Shown one piece after another: positions 10,473 through 24,800 of a stretch of DNA of 64,000 bases. The stretch lies in NCBI GenBank assembly GCA_965267335.1, contig OZ253953.1, positions 3,782,001 to 3,846,000 of the forward strand. Direction: 5' to 3'. Position 1 is the first letter of the stretch, and each line of letters starts with the position of its first letter. The position numbers and the translations under genes were made by a program. The notes beneath the pieces were generated by a model. The model saw nothing but the letters and a program-made list of their open reading frames with translations. It was not told the DNA's origin and ran no database searches. The DNA comes from G965267335 sp965267335 (GTDB lineage Bacteria > Bacteroidota > Bacteroidia > Cytophagales > JAAEPT01).

Positions 10473-11537
10473 ATGAAGATTTTTCGCAACATAACAGCAG
10501 TACTTAGTGTACTTACATTTTTTAGTTACACAACAGTCCACGGACAACAAGATGTGCAATTTTCACAGTTCTACGCAACTTCTCTATATCAGAGTCCTGC
10601 ATTTGCTGGTGGTGCTCACCTTGATCGGGCAATTTTGCATGAGCGCCTGCAATGGATGGCTATTGATGGTCGCTTTCATACATCTCTTGCTTCCTTTGAC
10701 ACTTACTTCTCTCAATACAAAAGTGGCGTAGGTGGCTACTTCATGCGAGATGTCCAGGGAGCTCGTAATATAAGATCATTACAAGGGGCGCTTCAATATG
10801 CATATGAACTACACATAAATGATATGTGGGCAGTTAGGATGGGGCTACAAACAGAATTTGTGCAAAGGAGCTTAAATTATTCAGTACTTACCTTCCCTTC
10901 ACAATTCGATGGGATAAACTCTGCAGACCCTGGTTTTAACGGCTCAAGTCCCTTATCCGGGCGCCAAAACCGGACTTACGTTGATTTCGGCACCGGAGCT
11001 CTACTTTATTCGGATCAAATGTGGTTTGGAGCAACTGTCCATCATTTGAATACACCTAATCAATCATTTGTTGGTGGAGATGTCCCTCTTCCTATGCGGT
11101 TTTCACTGACTGGTGGTTACCAGTTACGATTCAAACAAGACAATGACTTACTATTTCGTGATCACCCTACTTCCTATTTCGTAATGCCTACGTTCCATTA
11201 TAAATCTCAAGGTAAATTTGATCAAATTGACCTCGGGGTATATATAATCTACGATCACCTTCTAACAGGAGTGTGGTATCGAGGAATTCCTATCAAGAAA
11301 TTTGATGGGATACAGAATAATGAATCCATGGTTTTCATGGTGGGTTGGGAGCTCAAACAAACCTTCGATATCAGATATTCTCATGACTTCGTAGTGTCCT
11401 CCCTATCTCAACCAGGTGCACGGACAGGTGGTTCACATGAAATCAACGTTGCTCTGCTTTTACATCAGGCCTTCAAGAACAAAAGTAGCCAGCGTCTGAA
11501 AAGGCTTCCTTGTCCTGACCATCACATTCACTACTAA
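10473..11537 (+). CDS. PorP/SprF family type IX secretion outer-membrane protein
   Basis: The protein has 354 residues with a signal peptide (ITAVLSVLTFFSYTTVHG, cleaved before QQDVQFSQ). The family hallmark QFSQFYATSLYQSPAFAG follows, then a beta-barrel-like sequence with the conserved HLNTPNQSF segment near residue 195. Members dock the type-B sorting domains of partner cargo at the T9SS translocon. It is divergent from the TPR/PD40 and giant adhesin genes and is the likely partner of that giant. It ends convergently with a second PorP/SprF gene across 249 bases. Confidence 0.92.
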   Translation: MKIFRNITAVLSVLTFFSYTTVHGQQDVQFSQFYATSLYQSPAFAGGAHLDRAILHERLQWMAIDGRFHTSLASFDTYFSQYKSGVGGYFMRDVQGARNIRSLQGALQYAYELHINDMWAVRMGLQTEFVQRSLNYSVLTFPSQFDGINSADPGFNGSSPLSGRQNRTYVDFGTGALLYSDQMWFGATVHHLNTPNQSFVGGDVPLPMRFSLTGGYQLRFKQDNDLLFRDHPTSYFVMPTFHYKSQGKFDQIDLGVYIIYDHLLTGVWYRGIPIKKFDGIQNNESMVFMVGWELKQTFDIRYSHDFVVSSLSQPGARTGGSHEINVALLLHQAFKNKSSQRLKRLPCPDHHIHY

Positions 11538-11786
11538 TTCTAAACTATCGAATCGTTCAGTGATTCGGGTTGGCAAGTTTCTCTGCCTCAGAGCCAATCC
11601 CCTTGCCTAATTTATAAAACCGACCATACGCAAGATATCCATATGTATGTGTTGATATATCTCTTTGGGGACGATATGACACCGAGATTCTATGATACTT
11701 AGCTTGACGGCATTGCCTGTGCTATACAACTAACTCACCTGATAAGCCGGGTAAGAAGCAGTACTAAGTAAAAAAAAAAAATTGAT
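11538..11786. other. Convergent intergenic region without a recognised gene
   Basis: This spacer separates the 3' ends of two PorP/SprF genes. It contains a run of 12 A at 11770-11781 directly after the stop of the minus-strand gene. I see no strong hairpin, no RNA gene and no plausible open frame in it. Confidence 0.5.
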
Positions 11787-12836
11787 TTAGATACGAGGGG
11801 TGGCAATTCTCTTGAAGACTCGTTCTTTGCCTTTTCTTATGGTGATTGATATCTCGTATGCCCCTCGCCCATTGGTGTAGTGACGCAGGTTAGAACTATT
11901 GAAGTCGTAGGCAAAACCTATGGTGTAATTTTTATGATTAAGGCCTGTTGAAAAGATAAACGAATCTCTGTACCGATACCAGGTTCCAAAAATTAAATCG
12001 GAACTCTGTAATATTGGACTTGAAGAATCGAAGGCATGCCATAGCATATAAAGTCCTCCGTTGATGTGATACACATCATTCTGATACATACCTAGCACAT
12101 TGGGTGATAACTTAATTTTTGTACTGATGGGAAAAAGAATCCCTCCGTGAAACTTATATAACATCGGCAGCTGAGCAACTACAGATGGAATAAAGGATTC
12201 GTTTGGTGTGTTCATGTGATAAGCAGAAACCCCAAAATACCCCGCTGTTTTCTTGGCATTAAAGTCCTGTGCTCCATTGTAATAAAAAACCATACCGGCA
12301 CTGACATCAGGGTACAAACGACCTGAACCTAGCGCAGCTTCACCTGGATCAACCGTTACATCAAAACCGACATAAGGATTGAACTGACTTCCCCATTCCA
12401 GGTTGGTATAATCAACATTCTTTTGGATAATTCCACCCTGGACCCCAAAAGCCAGATTCGAGCCTCCGTTATTGTCCGAGAGTTGTACGTTGTAAGCAAA
12501 TGTAGCGCTCACACCCAAAGTTTTGAAATTACCATCTCCTGCCCTGTCGTTATAAAACGAAAGTCCGGCACCACCCCAATGCTTCATTTTGACATCATTG
12601 TTGTAAAATGGTTTAATCAATGATATTTGACTTGTTGTGTAAGGAATTACAATACTCCTCCATTGAGTTCTGTAGTTTGAACTAAACACCATGTCAGGCT
12701 CAGTACCAGCCATTGCAGGATTCAAGTACAATTCTGAGGAATAGTACTGAGAAAACTGCGCATCTTGCCCAAAAACAGTGGTAATACCTGTCATTAGGAA
12801 ACATAGTATGGTCAATATTTTAGTCCTAATCTTCAT
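11787..12836 (-). CDS. PorP/SprF family type IX secretion outer-membrane protein, partner of the 4,733-residue cargo
   Basis: The protein has 349 residues with a signal peptide (ILTILCFLMTGITTVFG) followed by the family signature DAQFSQYYSSELYLNPAMAG. Later it carries the YHMNTPNESFIP segment that aligns with HLNTPNQSF in its convergent paralogue. Its ATG lies 6 bases after the stop of the giant gene, whose C-terminus is a type-B T9SS sorting domain. Such cargo/PorP pairs are the rule for this family, so it is most likely the dedicated secretion or anchoring partner of that giant. Confidence 0.93.
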   Translation of the reverse strand: MKIRTKILTILCFLMTGITTVFGQDAQFSQYYSSELYLNPAMAGTEPDMVFSSNYRTQWRSIVIPYTTSQISLIKPFYNNDVKMKHWGGAGLSFYNDRAGDGNFKTLGVSATFAYNVQLSDNNGGSNLAFGVQGGIIQKNVDYTNLEWGSQFNPYVGFDVTVDPGEAALGSGRLYPDVSAGMVFYYNGAQDFNAKKTAGYFGVSAYHMNTPNESFIPSVVAQLPMLYKFHGGILFPISTKIKLSPNVLGMYQNDVYHINGGLYMLWHAFDSSSPILQSSDLIFGTWYRYRDSFIFSTGLNHKNYTIGFAYDFNSSNLRHYTNGRGAYEISITIRKGKERVFKRIATPRI

Positions 12837-12842
12837 CTACAA

Positions 12843-15800
12843 TTATCTTATAATGGTAATTGTTCCCGTCTTTTCAAAGGTTTCCCCATCATAAAACTCT
12901 CCTTTCACGCTATAGGTATACACACCGGCATCCTGTGGCTGACCCGTTGTTTGGTGAATTCCATCCCAACCTACTGTATTCGCAAGATTGAAATCAGTAG
13001 TTTGATAAATCAATTCTCCCCATCGGTTGTATACTGTAAACTCAAAGTTGTTATTCGAAATGTTTACTCCATAAACTTTAGCAACCTGATTTTCTACGTT
13101 GTTGGCCATTGGAGCCATAACATTAGGAATGTATATAATTTTCGTGCTGACAACGTCAATCACAACGGTTGCCGTATCAAAGCAACCATTATTATCTTCT
13201 ATGATCATTGTAGCTGTAATTAAACCAGGAGTATTGTAATCAACAAAATGTGGGCCTGCCGTAAACGCTGAGTCAGGTGTAGTTCCCGTACCGAAAGCCC
13301 AGTAGTGATTAACTACTGTCCCCGCAGTAGAGTCGACTAAGGTCACCTGATCACCAGGGAACACATTCAATGGCGATGCAGATATCACAGCAGTAGCTCC
13401 GGTTATTGTAGTAACGGACCCGTTTTGAGTATCTGTTCCACAGAAGGTAGTGTAGGTCAATGTGAAATCTATCGGATTCGGATCAGAACCAGGATTCGGT
13501 ATGTAGAATGTACTTAGCGAATCAGGCTCATTGATGACACCAGTTCCATTACTTGTGGTCCATGATATAACCGGATTTACCGATCCTGATACTATAGTAC
13601 CAGTTAAATTGAAATTAGAATTATTACAAGGATTGCTAGCAGGCAATGTCATTGTGACTGAAGGAAGAAGCTCTTCATTTACGTTTATAGAGTCATAACT
13701 TCGACACCCAATTCCATTGGTGGCTATCAGATAATAAATATCTGCAGCATTAGCTGTATAGAAAGAGTCAGGTGTCCCAACAACTGCTCCTGTCAAACCT
13801 CCTTGCCTCCATTCATAGCTGGTTCCTGCACCGTTGGCCAAAGTATTGGCAATATCAACACTACTTCCGGTACAATAGAAGGTATCTGAACCCAGCTCAA
13901 CAGATGGCGCTGCACTAACATTTACGGTCAAATCGAACACTCCTGTTGCAGAACAGCCCAATGAGTCGGTCGCACTTAAATTGAACACGTAAGAACCTGC
14001 TGTTGTCGGAACAAAATATGGGTGTGATGCTGTGGCTCCATCTACGTTAGTTCCTCCAGGTGTACTTGACCATAAATAACTGATAACCGGAATACCGCCT
14101 ACCACATTTTGGAAGGTCGTACCAGGCACTGAACCCAGTCGAATCGAATCTCCCTCACAAATATTTTGAGGATCATTCGCACCGGCAGCATCAAATAATA
14201 CGAACTGAGTCGCTAGTGCCGCACGCATTGTATCTGTTCTTACACAACCGTTGGCATCTACCGCTGTGTACAACAAGTGATACCACGGCACATTGTCCCT
14301 TGTGGCAGGTATCGCAAATGTTGGATTGATTATCGTTGTATCGTTATATGCATAGTTTGCAGTGTCATTTGGTGTGCTCCAGATATGTTGGAATCCACCA
14401 ACTCCACCGGTAATTTGACCTTGTAACTGGAATGGATTATTTGCATTACACAGAATTGTGTCATTCCCAGCAAATACTGACATATTATATATATCAATAG
14501 TTATAGAATCTGTCAGGGTACAGCTCGTCACCACATCATTAATATCTACGGAATATGTATAGGTACCTACCGTAGGCTCGGAGATTATTGCCGTATCTGC
14601 TGTAGATCCATTGCTCCAGCTATAGGTAAATGTACCCGAACCTCCTGCCGGAACAGCAGTAAGCGTATCAAACTGATTTTCACAAGCACTATTAGTTGAA
14701 GCAGTTATAGAACTGCTGAAATTTACGTTTCGTACTATGGCAAAGCCTGATTCCGAACAACCTCGAGCATCTGTTGCTGTACCAACCACAACAGAAGTAT
14801 CGTTCAACATAACCTCAACAGGGTTTGCTGTAGGATCAACGAAAGTTGCCGTTCCGGATTGTGTTGTCCAAAGATAGCTCAATGGAGCAGTACCTCCGGC
14901 AGCAGTTGCGGTAATGGAACCCGTATCCGAATTACAAACATGTAATATCGCTGGCGCCACATTAATGGTTATCTGATCGTTCCAGTACACATATACGCTA
15001 TCCGTAGCTGTACAGCCGAGTGAATCTGTAATCATCAAGTCAATTTCTGAAGTTGTACCTATGGCTCCACCAGAAACTCGAACAACACTATCCGCAAGTC
15101 CGCCATCAACATTGATTCCTACCGGAACCGTCCAGGCAAATGTATAAGGTAAACCTGAATTGAAAGGTGTCCCTCCTGAAGATAAGGTACCACTAACGCT
15201 AAGCGTATCATCAAAACAAGCTGTTAATGTGTCATCAATAGGATCTAAGATTGTTCCTGCTTCTGCTATCAATGTGAGTACGGTGACCGTAATATTATCA
15301 GAATTTGTACATCCTGTTGTATTGTCGGTAACTGTAACATCAAATGTGGTAGTTGCAGAGATATTTGCAACCGGTTGCGCAAGGGTGGTATCATTCAAAT
15401 CAGCCGAAGGATTCCAGGCATATGTATACGGTCCAACACCACCTGAAACAATGTTCACCCCTAATGTATCATCCAAATTCGGGCAAATCGTATCAAACTG
15501 GGCAAAAGCATCAACCACAAAGTCCACTGACATTACAGTAATTGTGTCTGCGTCTGAACAGCCCAAGCCGTCAGTTGCAACAAGCTCAACAAGGGAGGTA
15601 TCTGAAGCAGTCACTATGGTCGAAGTACCCGTAGGGTTCGCAACGGCAGCTGTACCTGACACAGTATTCCAGACAAACCCGTAAGAACCATCGCCTCCAA
15701 CAGCACTGGCAAAAATGCTATCACTTCCACCTGAGCATGTATATGCAGTATCTGGTGTTCCATCAGTAATAATTTCAGTATTCCAGTACACAACTAAGGA

Positions 15801-18800
15801 ATCTGTATCAACACATCTCAGATCGGCAACATCCACATAAAACAAGTCGTATGTGCCAGGTGTACCACCAAAAGCAATTTCGGTCTGGTTTATATTCGAA
15901 GGTTGGGTACCTGTAAATGTACCTCCATCATACCAGAAGAAATTATATCCAGGCTCACCACCATTAGTTAAACTAGCATCAAGCGTAGCGGTATCGCCAA
16001 AGCACACGGTAATTGTATCAGCTGGTGACAATCCATCAACTACTCCCGCTATTGCCTGAAGGTCATTCACTACTACATTCACCGTATCTGTGTCTGCGCA
16101 ACCCAATCCTGCATCAGTAACCTGAACTACATATTGTGTAGTCGCTGTAGGTGTTGCTGTCGGACTTTGAAGGGTACTGTCATCCAAGCTTGCAGCCGGA
16201 GTCCATGCATAAGTATATGGACCAACTCCTACCGTAACGGTAGCCGTCAGCATGGTGTTTCCTCCTGGACAAATAGTATCATCTATTCCTGCATCTACTG
16301 TCAGGTCAACAGGATATACTGTAACTGAATCAAATGCAGTACATCCTAGTGCATCAGTAACTGTCATTACATAGGCCGTGGTGTCTGGTGGTGTTACTGT
16401 TATTGGATTCGTGTTACCTACAAATACTTCCGTTCCGGATGTATCTATCCAGGATTCATCAGCATATGGTAACGTTCCTCCTGCCGATACTCCCGTCAGA
16501 TCAATCGAATTTCCTAAACAAATTGTGCTATCCGTTCCCGCATTAACAGTCAATACATTATTCCAGAATACTACAACCGAGTCAATGTCTGTACAACCTG
16601 CCGGAACTGTACCATCGGTAACTTCTACATAGAAAAGATCATAAGTTCCTGGTGTACCGGAATGAGCTTGGGTTGTCACTAAGGTAGGATCAACTATCGC
16701 TCCGGCAAAACCTCCTGAAGCTGTCCAGTTGTACGATGCATATGGCGCTACTCCTCCATTGCTGAGTGAAGCATCCAATGTCGCTGAATCTCCAACGCAA
16801 ACGTATAATGTATCATTCGGATCATTAATTCCATCAACTACTCCCGCTATTGCCTGAAGGTCATTCACTACTACATTCACCGTATCTGTTTCCGCGCAAC
16901 CCAATCCTGCATCAGTAACCTGAACTACATACTGTGTGGTCGTTGTTGGTGATGCTGTCGGGCTTTGAAGGGTGCTGTCATCCAGACTTGCTGCCGGAGT
17001 CCAGGCATAAGTATATGGGCCAACTCCTACCGTAACGGTAGCCGTCAGCATGGTGTTTCCTCCTGGACAAATAGTATCATCTATTCCTGCATCTACTGTC
17101 AGGTCAACAGGATATACTGTAACTGAATCAAATGCAGTACATCCTAGTGCATCAGTTACCGTTGCTACATATGCTGTAGTATCTAATGGATTAGCTGTAA
17201 TAGTGTCTGCTGCCACAAAAACTTCTACTCCTGAAGTATCTACCCATGTTAGGGTTGAATAAGGTGCTGTACCTCCTCCCGCAACAGCTGTCAAATCAAC
17301 AGAGTTTCCTAAACATATTGATGTATCTGCTGTCGCAGTTAATGTTAAAACATTATTCCAGAAGACAACTAACGAATCCGTATCCACACATCTCTGATCT
17401 GCAACATCCACATAGAACAAGTCATATGTTCCTGGTGTACCTCCGAATGCTATTTCGGTCTGATTAGTATTTGAAGGAAGGGTCCCTGTAAAAGAACCTG
17501 CCGGAGACCAAAGATAAGTATATGCCGGTTCTCCGCTATTGGTTAAACTTGCATCAAGTGTAGCCGTATCACCCACACAAACATATAATGTATCATTCGG
17601 ATCATTAATACCATCAACTACTCCGGCTATCGCTTGTAGATCATTAACAACTACGTTGACTGTATCACTATCTGTACATCCCAAACCGGCATCGGTTACT
17701 TCAACCACATATTGTGTTGTTGAAGTCGGTGAAGCGGTCGGACTTTGTAATGTGCTGTCATCCAGACTTGCAGCTGGAGTCCAGGCGTAGGTATATGGAC
17801 CAACTCCTACCGTAACGGTAGCCGTCAGCATGGTGTTTCCTCCTGGACAAATAGTATCATCGATACCTGCATCTACTGTCAGATCAACAGGATATACAGT
17901 AACTGAATCAAATGCAGTACATCCTAGTGCATCAGTAACCGTCATTACATAGGCCGTGGTGTCTGGTGGTGTTACTGTTATTGGGTTCGTGTTACCTATA
18001 AACACTTCCGTTCCGGATGTATCTATCCAGGACTCATCAGCATATGGTAACGTTCCGCCTGCCGATACTCCCGTCAGATCAATCGAGTTTCCTAAACAAA
18101 TTGTGCTATCCGTTCCCGCATTGACAGTCAATACATTATTCCAGAATACTACAACTGAGTCAGTGTCTGTACAACCTGCTGGAACTGTACCATCAGTAAC
18201 TTCTACATAGAAAAGATCATAAGTTCCTGGTGTACCTGAATGAGCTTGGGTTGTCACTAAGGTAGGATCAACTATCGCTCCGGCAAAACCTCCTGAAGCT
18301 GTCCAGTTATACGATGCATATGGCGCCACTCCTCCATTGCTGAGTGAAGCATCCAATGTCGCTGAATCTCCTACACAAACGTATAATGTATCATTCGGAT
18401 CATTAATTCCATCAACTACTCCGGCTATGGCCTGAAGGTCATTCACTACTACATTCACCGTATCTGTTTCCGCACAACCCAATCCTGCATCAGTAACCTG
18501 AACTACATACTGTGTGGTCGTTGTTGGTGATGCTGTCGGGCTTTGAAGGGTGCTGTCATCCAGACTTGCTGCCGGAGTCCAGGCATAAGTATATGGGCCA
18601 ACTCCTACCGTAACGGTAGCCGTCAGCATGGTGTTTCCTCCTGGACAAATAGTATCATCGATACCTGCATCTACTGTCAGATCAACAGGATATACAGTAA
18701 CTGAATCAAATGCAGTACATCCCAAAGCATCAGTAACCGTCATTACATAGGCCGTGGTGTCTGGTGGTGTTACTGTTATTGGATTCGTGTTACCTGCAAA

Positions 18801-21800
18801 TACTTCCGTTCCGGATGTATCTATCCAGGACTCATCAGCATATGGTAACGTTCCGCCTGCCGATACTCCCGTCAGATCAATCGAATTTCCTAAACAAATT
18901 GTGCTATCCGTCCCCGCATTAACAGTCAATACATTATTCCAGAATACTACAACTGAGTCGATGTCTGTACAAGCAGAAGCCGCAGGCAATGTTCCATCAG
19001 TAACTTCAACATAGAACAAATCATAAGAACCCGGAGTACCTGAATGGGCTTGTGTTGTGACGAGACCCGCATTGACAATTGTGCCTGTAAAGCTACCTGA
19101 TGCCGTCCAGTTATATGATGCATATGGTGTAACACCGCCACTCGTTAATGAAGCATCAAGTGTAGCAGAATCACCAACACAAACATATAATGTATCATTG
19201 GGATTATTGATACCATCAACCACTCCAGCAATCGCCTGAAGATCATTAACGATAACATTTACCGTATCTGTGCTGGAACAAGCCAGAGTACTATCATAAA
19301 CAGAGACTATGTATTGAGTTGTTGCTGCCGGCCCAGCCGTAGGACTTTGTAATGTACTATCGTCTAAACTTGCTGCTGGTGTCCAGGCATAGCTGTAAGG
19401 CCCTATTCCTGAAGTAACTGTTGCAGTCAACGTGCTTGTTCCACCAGGGCAAATCGTATCATCGACCCCAGCATCTACGATTACATCTACAGGATATATG
19501 GTAATCGAATCAGTTGCTGTACAACCGATTGCGTCTGTAACTGTCGCTACGTAAGCCGTTGTATCAGGAGGATTTCCGGTAATACTATTTCCATCCGCAA
19601 AAACTTCCACCCCTGATGTATCCACCCAACTAACTGGAGAATACGGTGCAATCCCAAGGTTAACCGTTGCCGTAACCGTAATAAGTGAGTTTGCACAAAT
19701 CGCTGTATCATTGCCAACATTTATATTTAGGGAGTCTGCCCAGTAGACCAAAGTACTATCAGTCTGAGAACAGCCGATAGAATCTGTTACCGTAACATAA
19801 TATCTTTCAAGGCTCCCTGGAGTAACTCCACCAATTACGCCAACAACCGTGTCTAAATTGGTTGCACCAACAACAGAACCTCCTGTACCGGTCCATAGGT
19901 AGGAGTATGGAGTAGTTCCCCCCGATGTTCCTCTCGCACTTAATACAGCTGTATCCCCAAAGCAAACCCTGGAAGTATCGGCTCCTGTGAAGTAGTCAAC
20001 GGCATCCGCCATCAAATCGTTTACAGAAACAGTGACTGTAGAATCAAGTGTACAACCATTTGATAAAGTCGCAGTATAGGTGCCAATTCCCGAAGAGTCA
20101 ATCGTAATAGTATCAGCCCCTAGCCCAAAAGAAACTACTACCCCCATCGGATCGGTCCAGAAAACTGTGTCGGTTGCCACTGTAGATTGCGCAATCAGAT
20201 CAATACTATCGGCCTGACACATGGTTGTATCCTGTATCATATAGGCAAACGCAGGGTCTGCATTGAGAGAAATAATTATGCTGTCACTGTTTGAACAACC
20301 GGCTGCATCCTGAACAGTAAGAATATAAGTACCTGGGTCAGTAAAGGACTGAACTGGGTTTGTTGGATCAGCCAGGACTACAGGACCTGACCAGTTATAA
20401 CTTACAGCATTCGGACAAGAACCGTCTACATCAACGGTGTCATAGGAACAGATAGATATTGTTTTGTTTTGTGTTAGTTTCCTAATGAGGTGGTTGTTTC
20501 GATCAGCAACGTAAAGATCTCCTGTTTCAGGGTCTAGTGTAATACCAGATGGCGTATTAAATCTTGCCGTACCACCCAATCCATCAGCGTAACCTGGAGA
20601 TCCTACTACTGCAAATCCATAGTCACCGGTAATACTTTTTAAAGAATCAAATGGGCTTAATACAGAGACCAAATGGTTGACTCCTTCAGTAGTAAAGATT
20701 TTACCTGTTTTATCAGACACGACATTCCAGGTACCGGCCATCACACCAGAACCCTGAGCTGTATTCGTAAAGTAAGGAAGCAATCCTCCTCCATTATCAG
20801 GAACATCTATCGCCTGAACGGTATCTAAGTCGATATGAGAAATTGCATGCGAAGATTCATGCCCCACATAAAGCTGTCCGGCTGGATCAAGTCCAACACC
20901 CCATGGATTATTAGCTCTTGATATTCCAGGTGATCCTGCTGTTACGTTGCCTCCAAATGAAGGAATACCTGCTAATGTTCTTACCGTATCATCGATATAT
21001 ACTCCTCTTATTAAGTGGTTTCCGTAATCAGCAACAAAAACATTACCAAAACCATCCATCGTGATGTCTTGAGGCGCATTGAATTCCGCTACGCTTATGT
21101 GTCCATTCATAAAGGTTGTGCCCCCTCCTGTTATATGATAAACCGAGTCTTTGGCTACATCCAAATAATGAAGTCCATTATCCTGTATAAAATAGAAATC
21201 ACCATTATGAATATGAATTCCAGTAAGGTTATCCATACTGGCATTTAAACGGCCAATACTATCAGCGGTTCCGGATGCTCCCCCTCCAATATAGGTAGTT
21301 ACCGTAGTATCGCTCAGGTCAATTCTTCTCACTTGACCTCCTACTACACTTTCAGTGACGTATAGGAACCCATTATCAAAATAAACATCCCAAGGACTGG
21401 TAAAACTCGCTGCATAGGCCTGACCATTTGCTTGGCCCGGAGCAATATTGGTATCTCCAGCGATTGTGCTTACCGACCATTCACCATATCTAGCTCCTGA
21501 AGGTCCCGTAAGTGAAGAGTTTACTCCAATACATACAGCAGGTGCATTTCTAACAATACTCCTGTACGAGGTATCTGCTATACACCCATTAGAGTCTACA
21601 ACATCTACCGTAAAGTCTCCACTGAAGTACCCCTGAACGGTTGAAGTTGTATCTCCTGTATTCCAGGCATAGGTCAGGAATCCCGGCCCTGCACCGGTAT
21701 TTGTTGCTGATAAGACCGCTGTATCTCCATAACAAATGCTATCGGTCATGTCACTTGTAATTGTTACCTCAGCAAGTGGAGCAATTGTAAGGTTAGTTGT

Positions 21801-24800
21801 ATCTGCGGCAACACACCCATTTGTATCAATTACATCAACAATATATTCTCCCGCTACATCTGTAATTCGCCAGTAATTTGTATCTGCCAGAGCTGCTGCC
21901 GCATTTACTGTCCATTGAATGCTGGCAAAGTTGGAATCCACGATCAATGAATCAATTCCTAAGCCTTCCTGACAAATGACTGTATCTGGACCAAGACTGA
22001 CAGATGCAGCAGGATAAACTGTCACATCAAAAGTTATTGTCTCTGAACAAAATCCCTGACTAAAGTTATAAGTTAATGTGTGGGTACCAGGTCCTGCCGC
22101 ATTTGGGTCGAAGGTGACCAAAGAGCCGGCAACAGTTATACCATTACCTGAATAGTTGATTCCACAGGTCGCAGAATTAAGAGTATCAATTGGATCTCCC
22201 ATACAATAGAAGGTGTCTACATCCTGCCAAGGTCTGGATTCAAAGTCCTCTATTTGGAATCTCTTTATATCGTCATTATCTGTATCCGCGACATCTACGT
22301 AACCACGAACAAATACGGAGAGAGCCGTAGGATTTTGAAGGTCACCAGCTACAGGCGGGAAACAACCTGGGTTAGCGCATTCTACAATGGAACTCACATA
22401 TAAATTTCCCGGTATGGTGTCCCCATCAACTAACCGAATGGCGTTATTAACCGCATCCGCTACATATAAATTACCTGAGCACGTCACGCTTATACCTAAC
22501 GGGCCACTAAACTGAGCGATTGACGTATCTCCATCGGTACTACCAGCATTGTTGAAACGTCCAGCCATAATTTCCACGTCCAATGTTGCCAGGTCATATC
22601 TGTACACTACATCTAAACCCTCCTCAGTGAAATACACATAATTATTATCCGCCACGATATGTCCCGGGTCAGAAAATATTGCTGAAGTTCCAGTAACCAC
22701 ATCTCCATTAAATACTGCGGTTCCACCACCTCCTGCTACCGTTTGGGTAAAATAGGTCCCAGAGGTCAGTTCAATTTCACGAATTCTGCTGGTTCCCTTT
22801 TCGGTTACCCATAATCTATCAAGAGCAGGAGACAGTGCTAAACCAAATGGTTGATTAAACTGCACAACCGAACCAATGTTATTGTCTGTTGAACCGGCAG
22901 AGTTAGGCACACCAGCGATAGTTGTGACAGCATCTGTTCCTGCATCGTACATTCTTACGGTATGACTTCCTCCATCCACAAAATAGATATCTCCGTTGGG
23001 CGCTACCGCTAGCCCTATCGGGTCATGAACTCTGGCAGTGGCTCTTGGTCCATCCACATTGGCACCAGCCAAACTACTATCGCCAATAAATACACTGGCA
23101 AAACCAAATGTATCAACTACAACAATCGTTTGATTATCACTACTAGTAACATATAACAAGCCTTCGCAAGTTGTGAATAAACCCTGTGGTCGAACGATTG
23201 CTGAACTTGTTGAGTCTTTCAGTACCGTAGATATACATGGAGCGGGTTGTATATAAGTAGTAAATGAATCTATAGATGCTCCGCTACAGGCAGTGTAATA
23301 CACAGTATGATATCCCGGACCTGCCTCTGATGGATCAAAATACCAGAAATCTAATGGTGCTCCTGCATATTGTACTGCTGTCGGAACAGGAGATGCAGTA
23401 AATGTACCGCCCGCAAAATCGGGATAAAGTCTTTGTAATAAGCTGGATGAGCATAAACTAGAATCCAAGCCTGTGAAATTTGCATTACATGTATCAGCTA
23501 CTCCAGTGGCGGTATCTGACCAAATAGAATCACAAGGCCCATTCGCTCGTACCCAAAAGACTGCACTATCCAACAAATTCATTGGTGACACGGTAAATGA
23601 CTCGGGACTCGAAGCCGAAGCTACCGTAAACGGAGAGCCGGTATAAGGTGTACAACCACCTCCTCCACCGCAAGTATCTACATATACGGTGTAGTTCAAA
23701 ACATCCGGAACACTATCAAAAACGAAAGTCACGGACGTACCGGTTGAAGACGAGTAAACCGCATTAAACGGAGTAGCTAAACCCGTATTGAACGATACTG
23801 TAACCGAATCAGTCACTGTGCAAGCTCCGTTATCAGCTGTCACAAAATACTTATGATCTGTATTGGCAACATAAGTTGAATCATCGACACCTGTTGACAA
23901 AGTAGCCCCAGTGGAATCCGTCCAGGTATAAGTAGAACCAATATTAGGTCCCGCTTCCAGCGTATATGTATTACCACAGACAGTAGTGTCATTACCAAGA
24001 TCAACAACAGGAGCAGCGACCTCGTTGACCACAATGGTATCAGACCCAACACATCCGGTACCTGCGCTATCTACTTCTACCACATAAGTCTCTGGCATCG
24101 TAGCATAATAAGTGGTATCAGTATTACTCGTGGAAGTCTTAACGACCACTGGTCCACCGCTGATCGCATACCACGTATAAGTTGATCCTATACCATAATC
24201 ATAAACACTTAACTGCACACTATCACCCGTACAAAAACTAGTATCATTACCCAAACTAACAACAGGTGCTGTACATGAGACTACTTTGTATATTGGCGCA
24301 GAGAATTTGGAAGTATTTCCGGCCTCATCCATGAGTACCGTAATACTATCCAGGCCATTGTTCATATTAGCACCGTAGCCGTTGATTACTTTTGACCAGT
24401 TTCCTCCCACATCTGCCAACGTTGTATCATAAATCACCTCTCCCTCGTGAAGTGAGTCACAATAGATTTGTATCAAAGCTCCTGGTGCGGAAGTACCTGA
24501 TAAAATAGTATCTGTACCAACGACACTTAAACTAGTTATCACAGGTAGTGGAATATTATTTTGACTGCCATTGAGGTGTTCTATACCTAATGCGGCATTA
24601 CTATGAATGGAGTTATACCATACTATATTATCTTGTGTAGTAGCTCCATCAAAAAGGATTCCGTCACCATTATTATACGCAATTTGATTGAAGACAATAG
24701 TATCATTCGTAGAAGTTCCATTTATATAAATCCCCTCTGCGCCATTCGGAATTGCAGAACTGGCAGTACCATCTTTCCCGATAATATTTCCGGCAATATA

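Noticed and set aside
10322..10507. A 61-codon plus-strand frame between divergent genes
   Set aside because: It spans the TATATTTG box and runs into the signal peptide of the PorP/SprF gene; it has no recognisable composition or motif.
11770..11781. Run of 12 A considered as a minus-strand terminator
   Set aside because: It directly follows the stop, but no stable hairpin precedes it on the minus strand.
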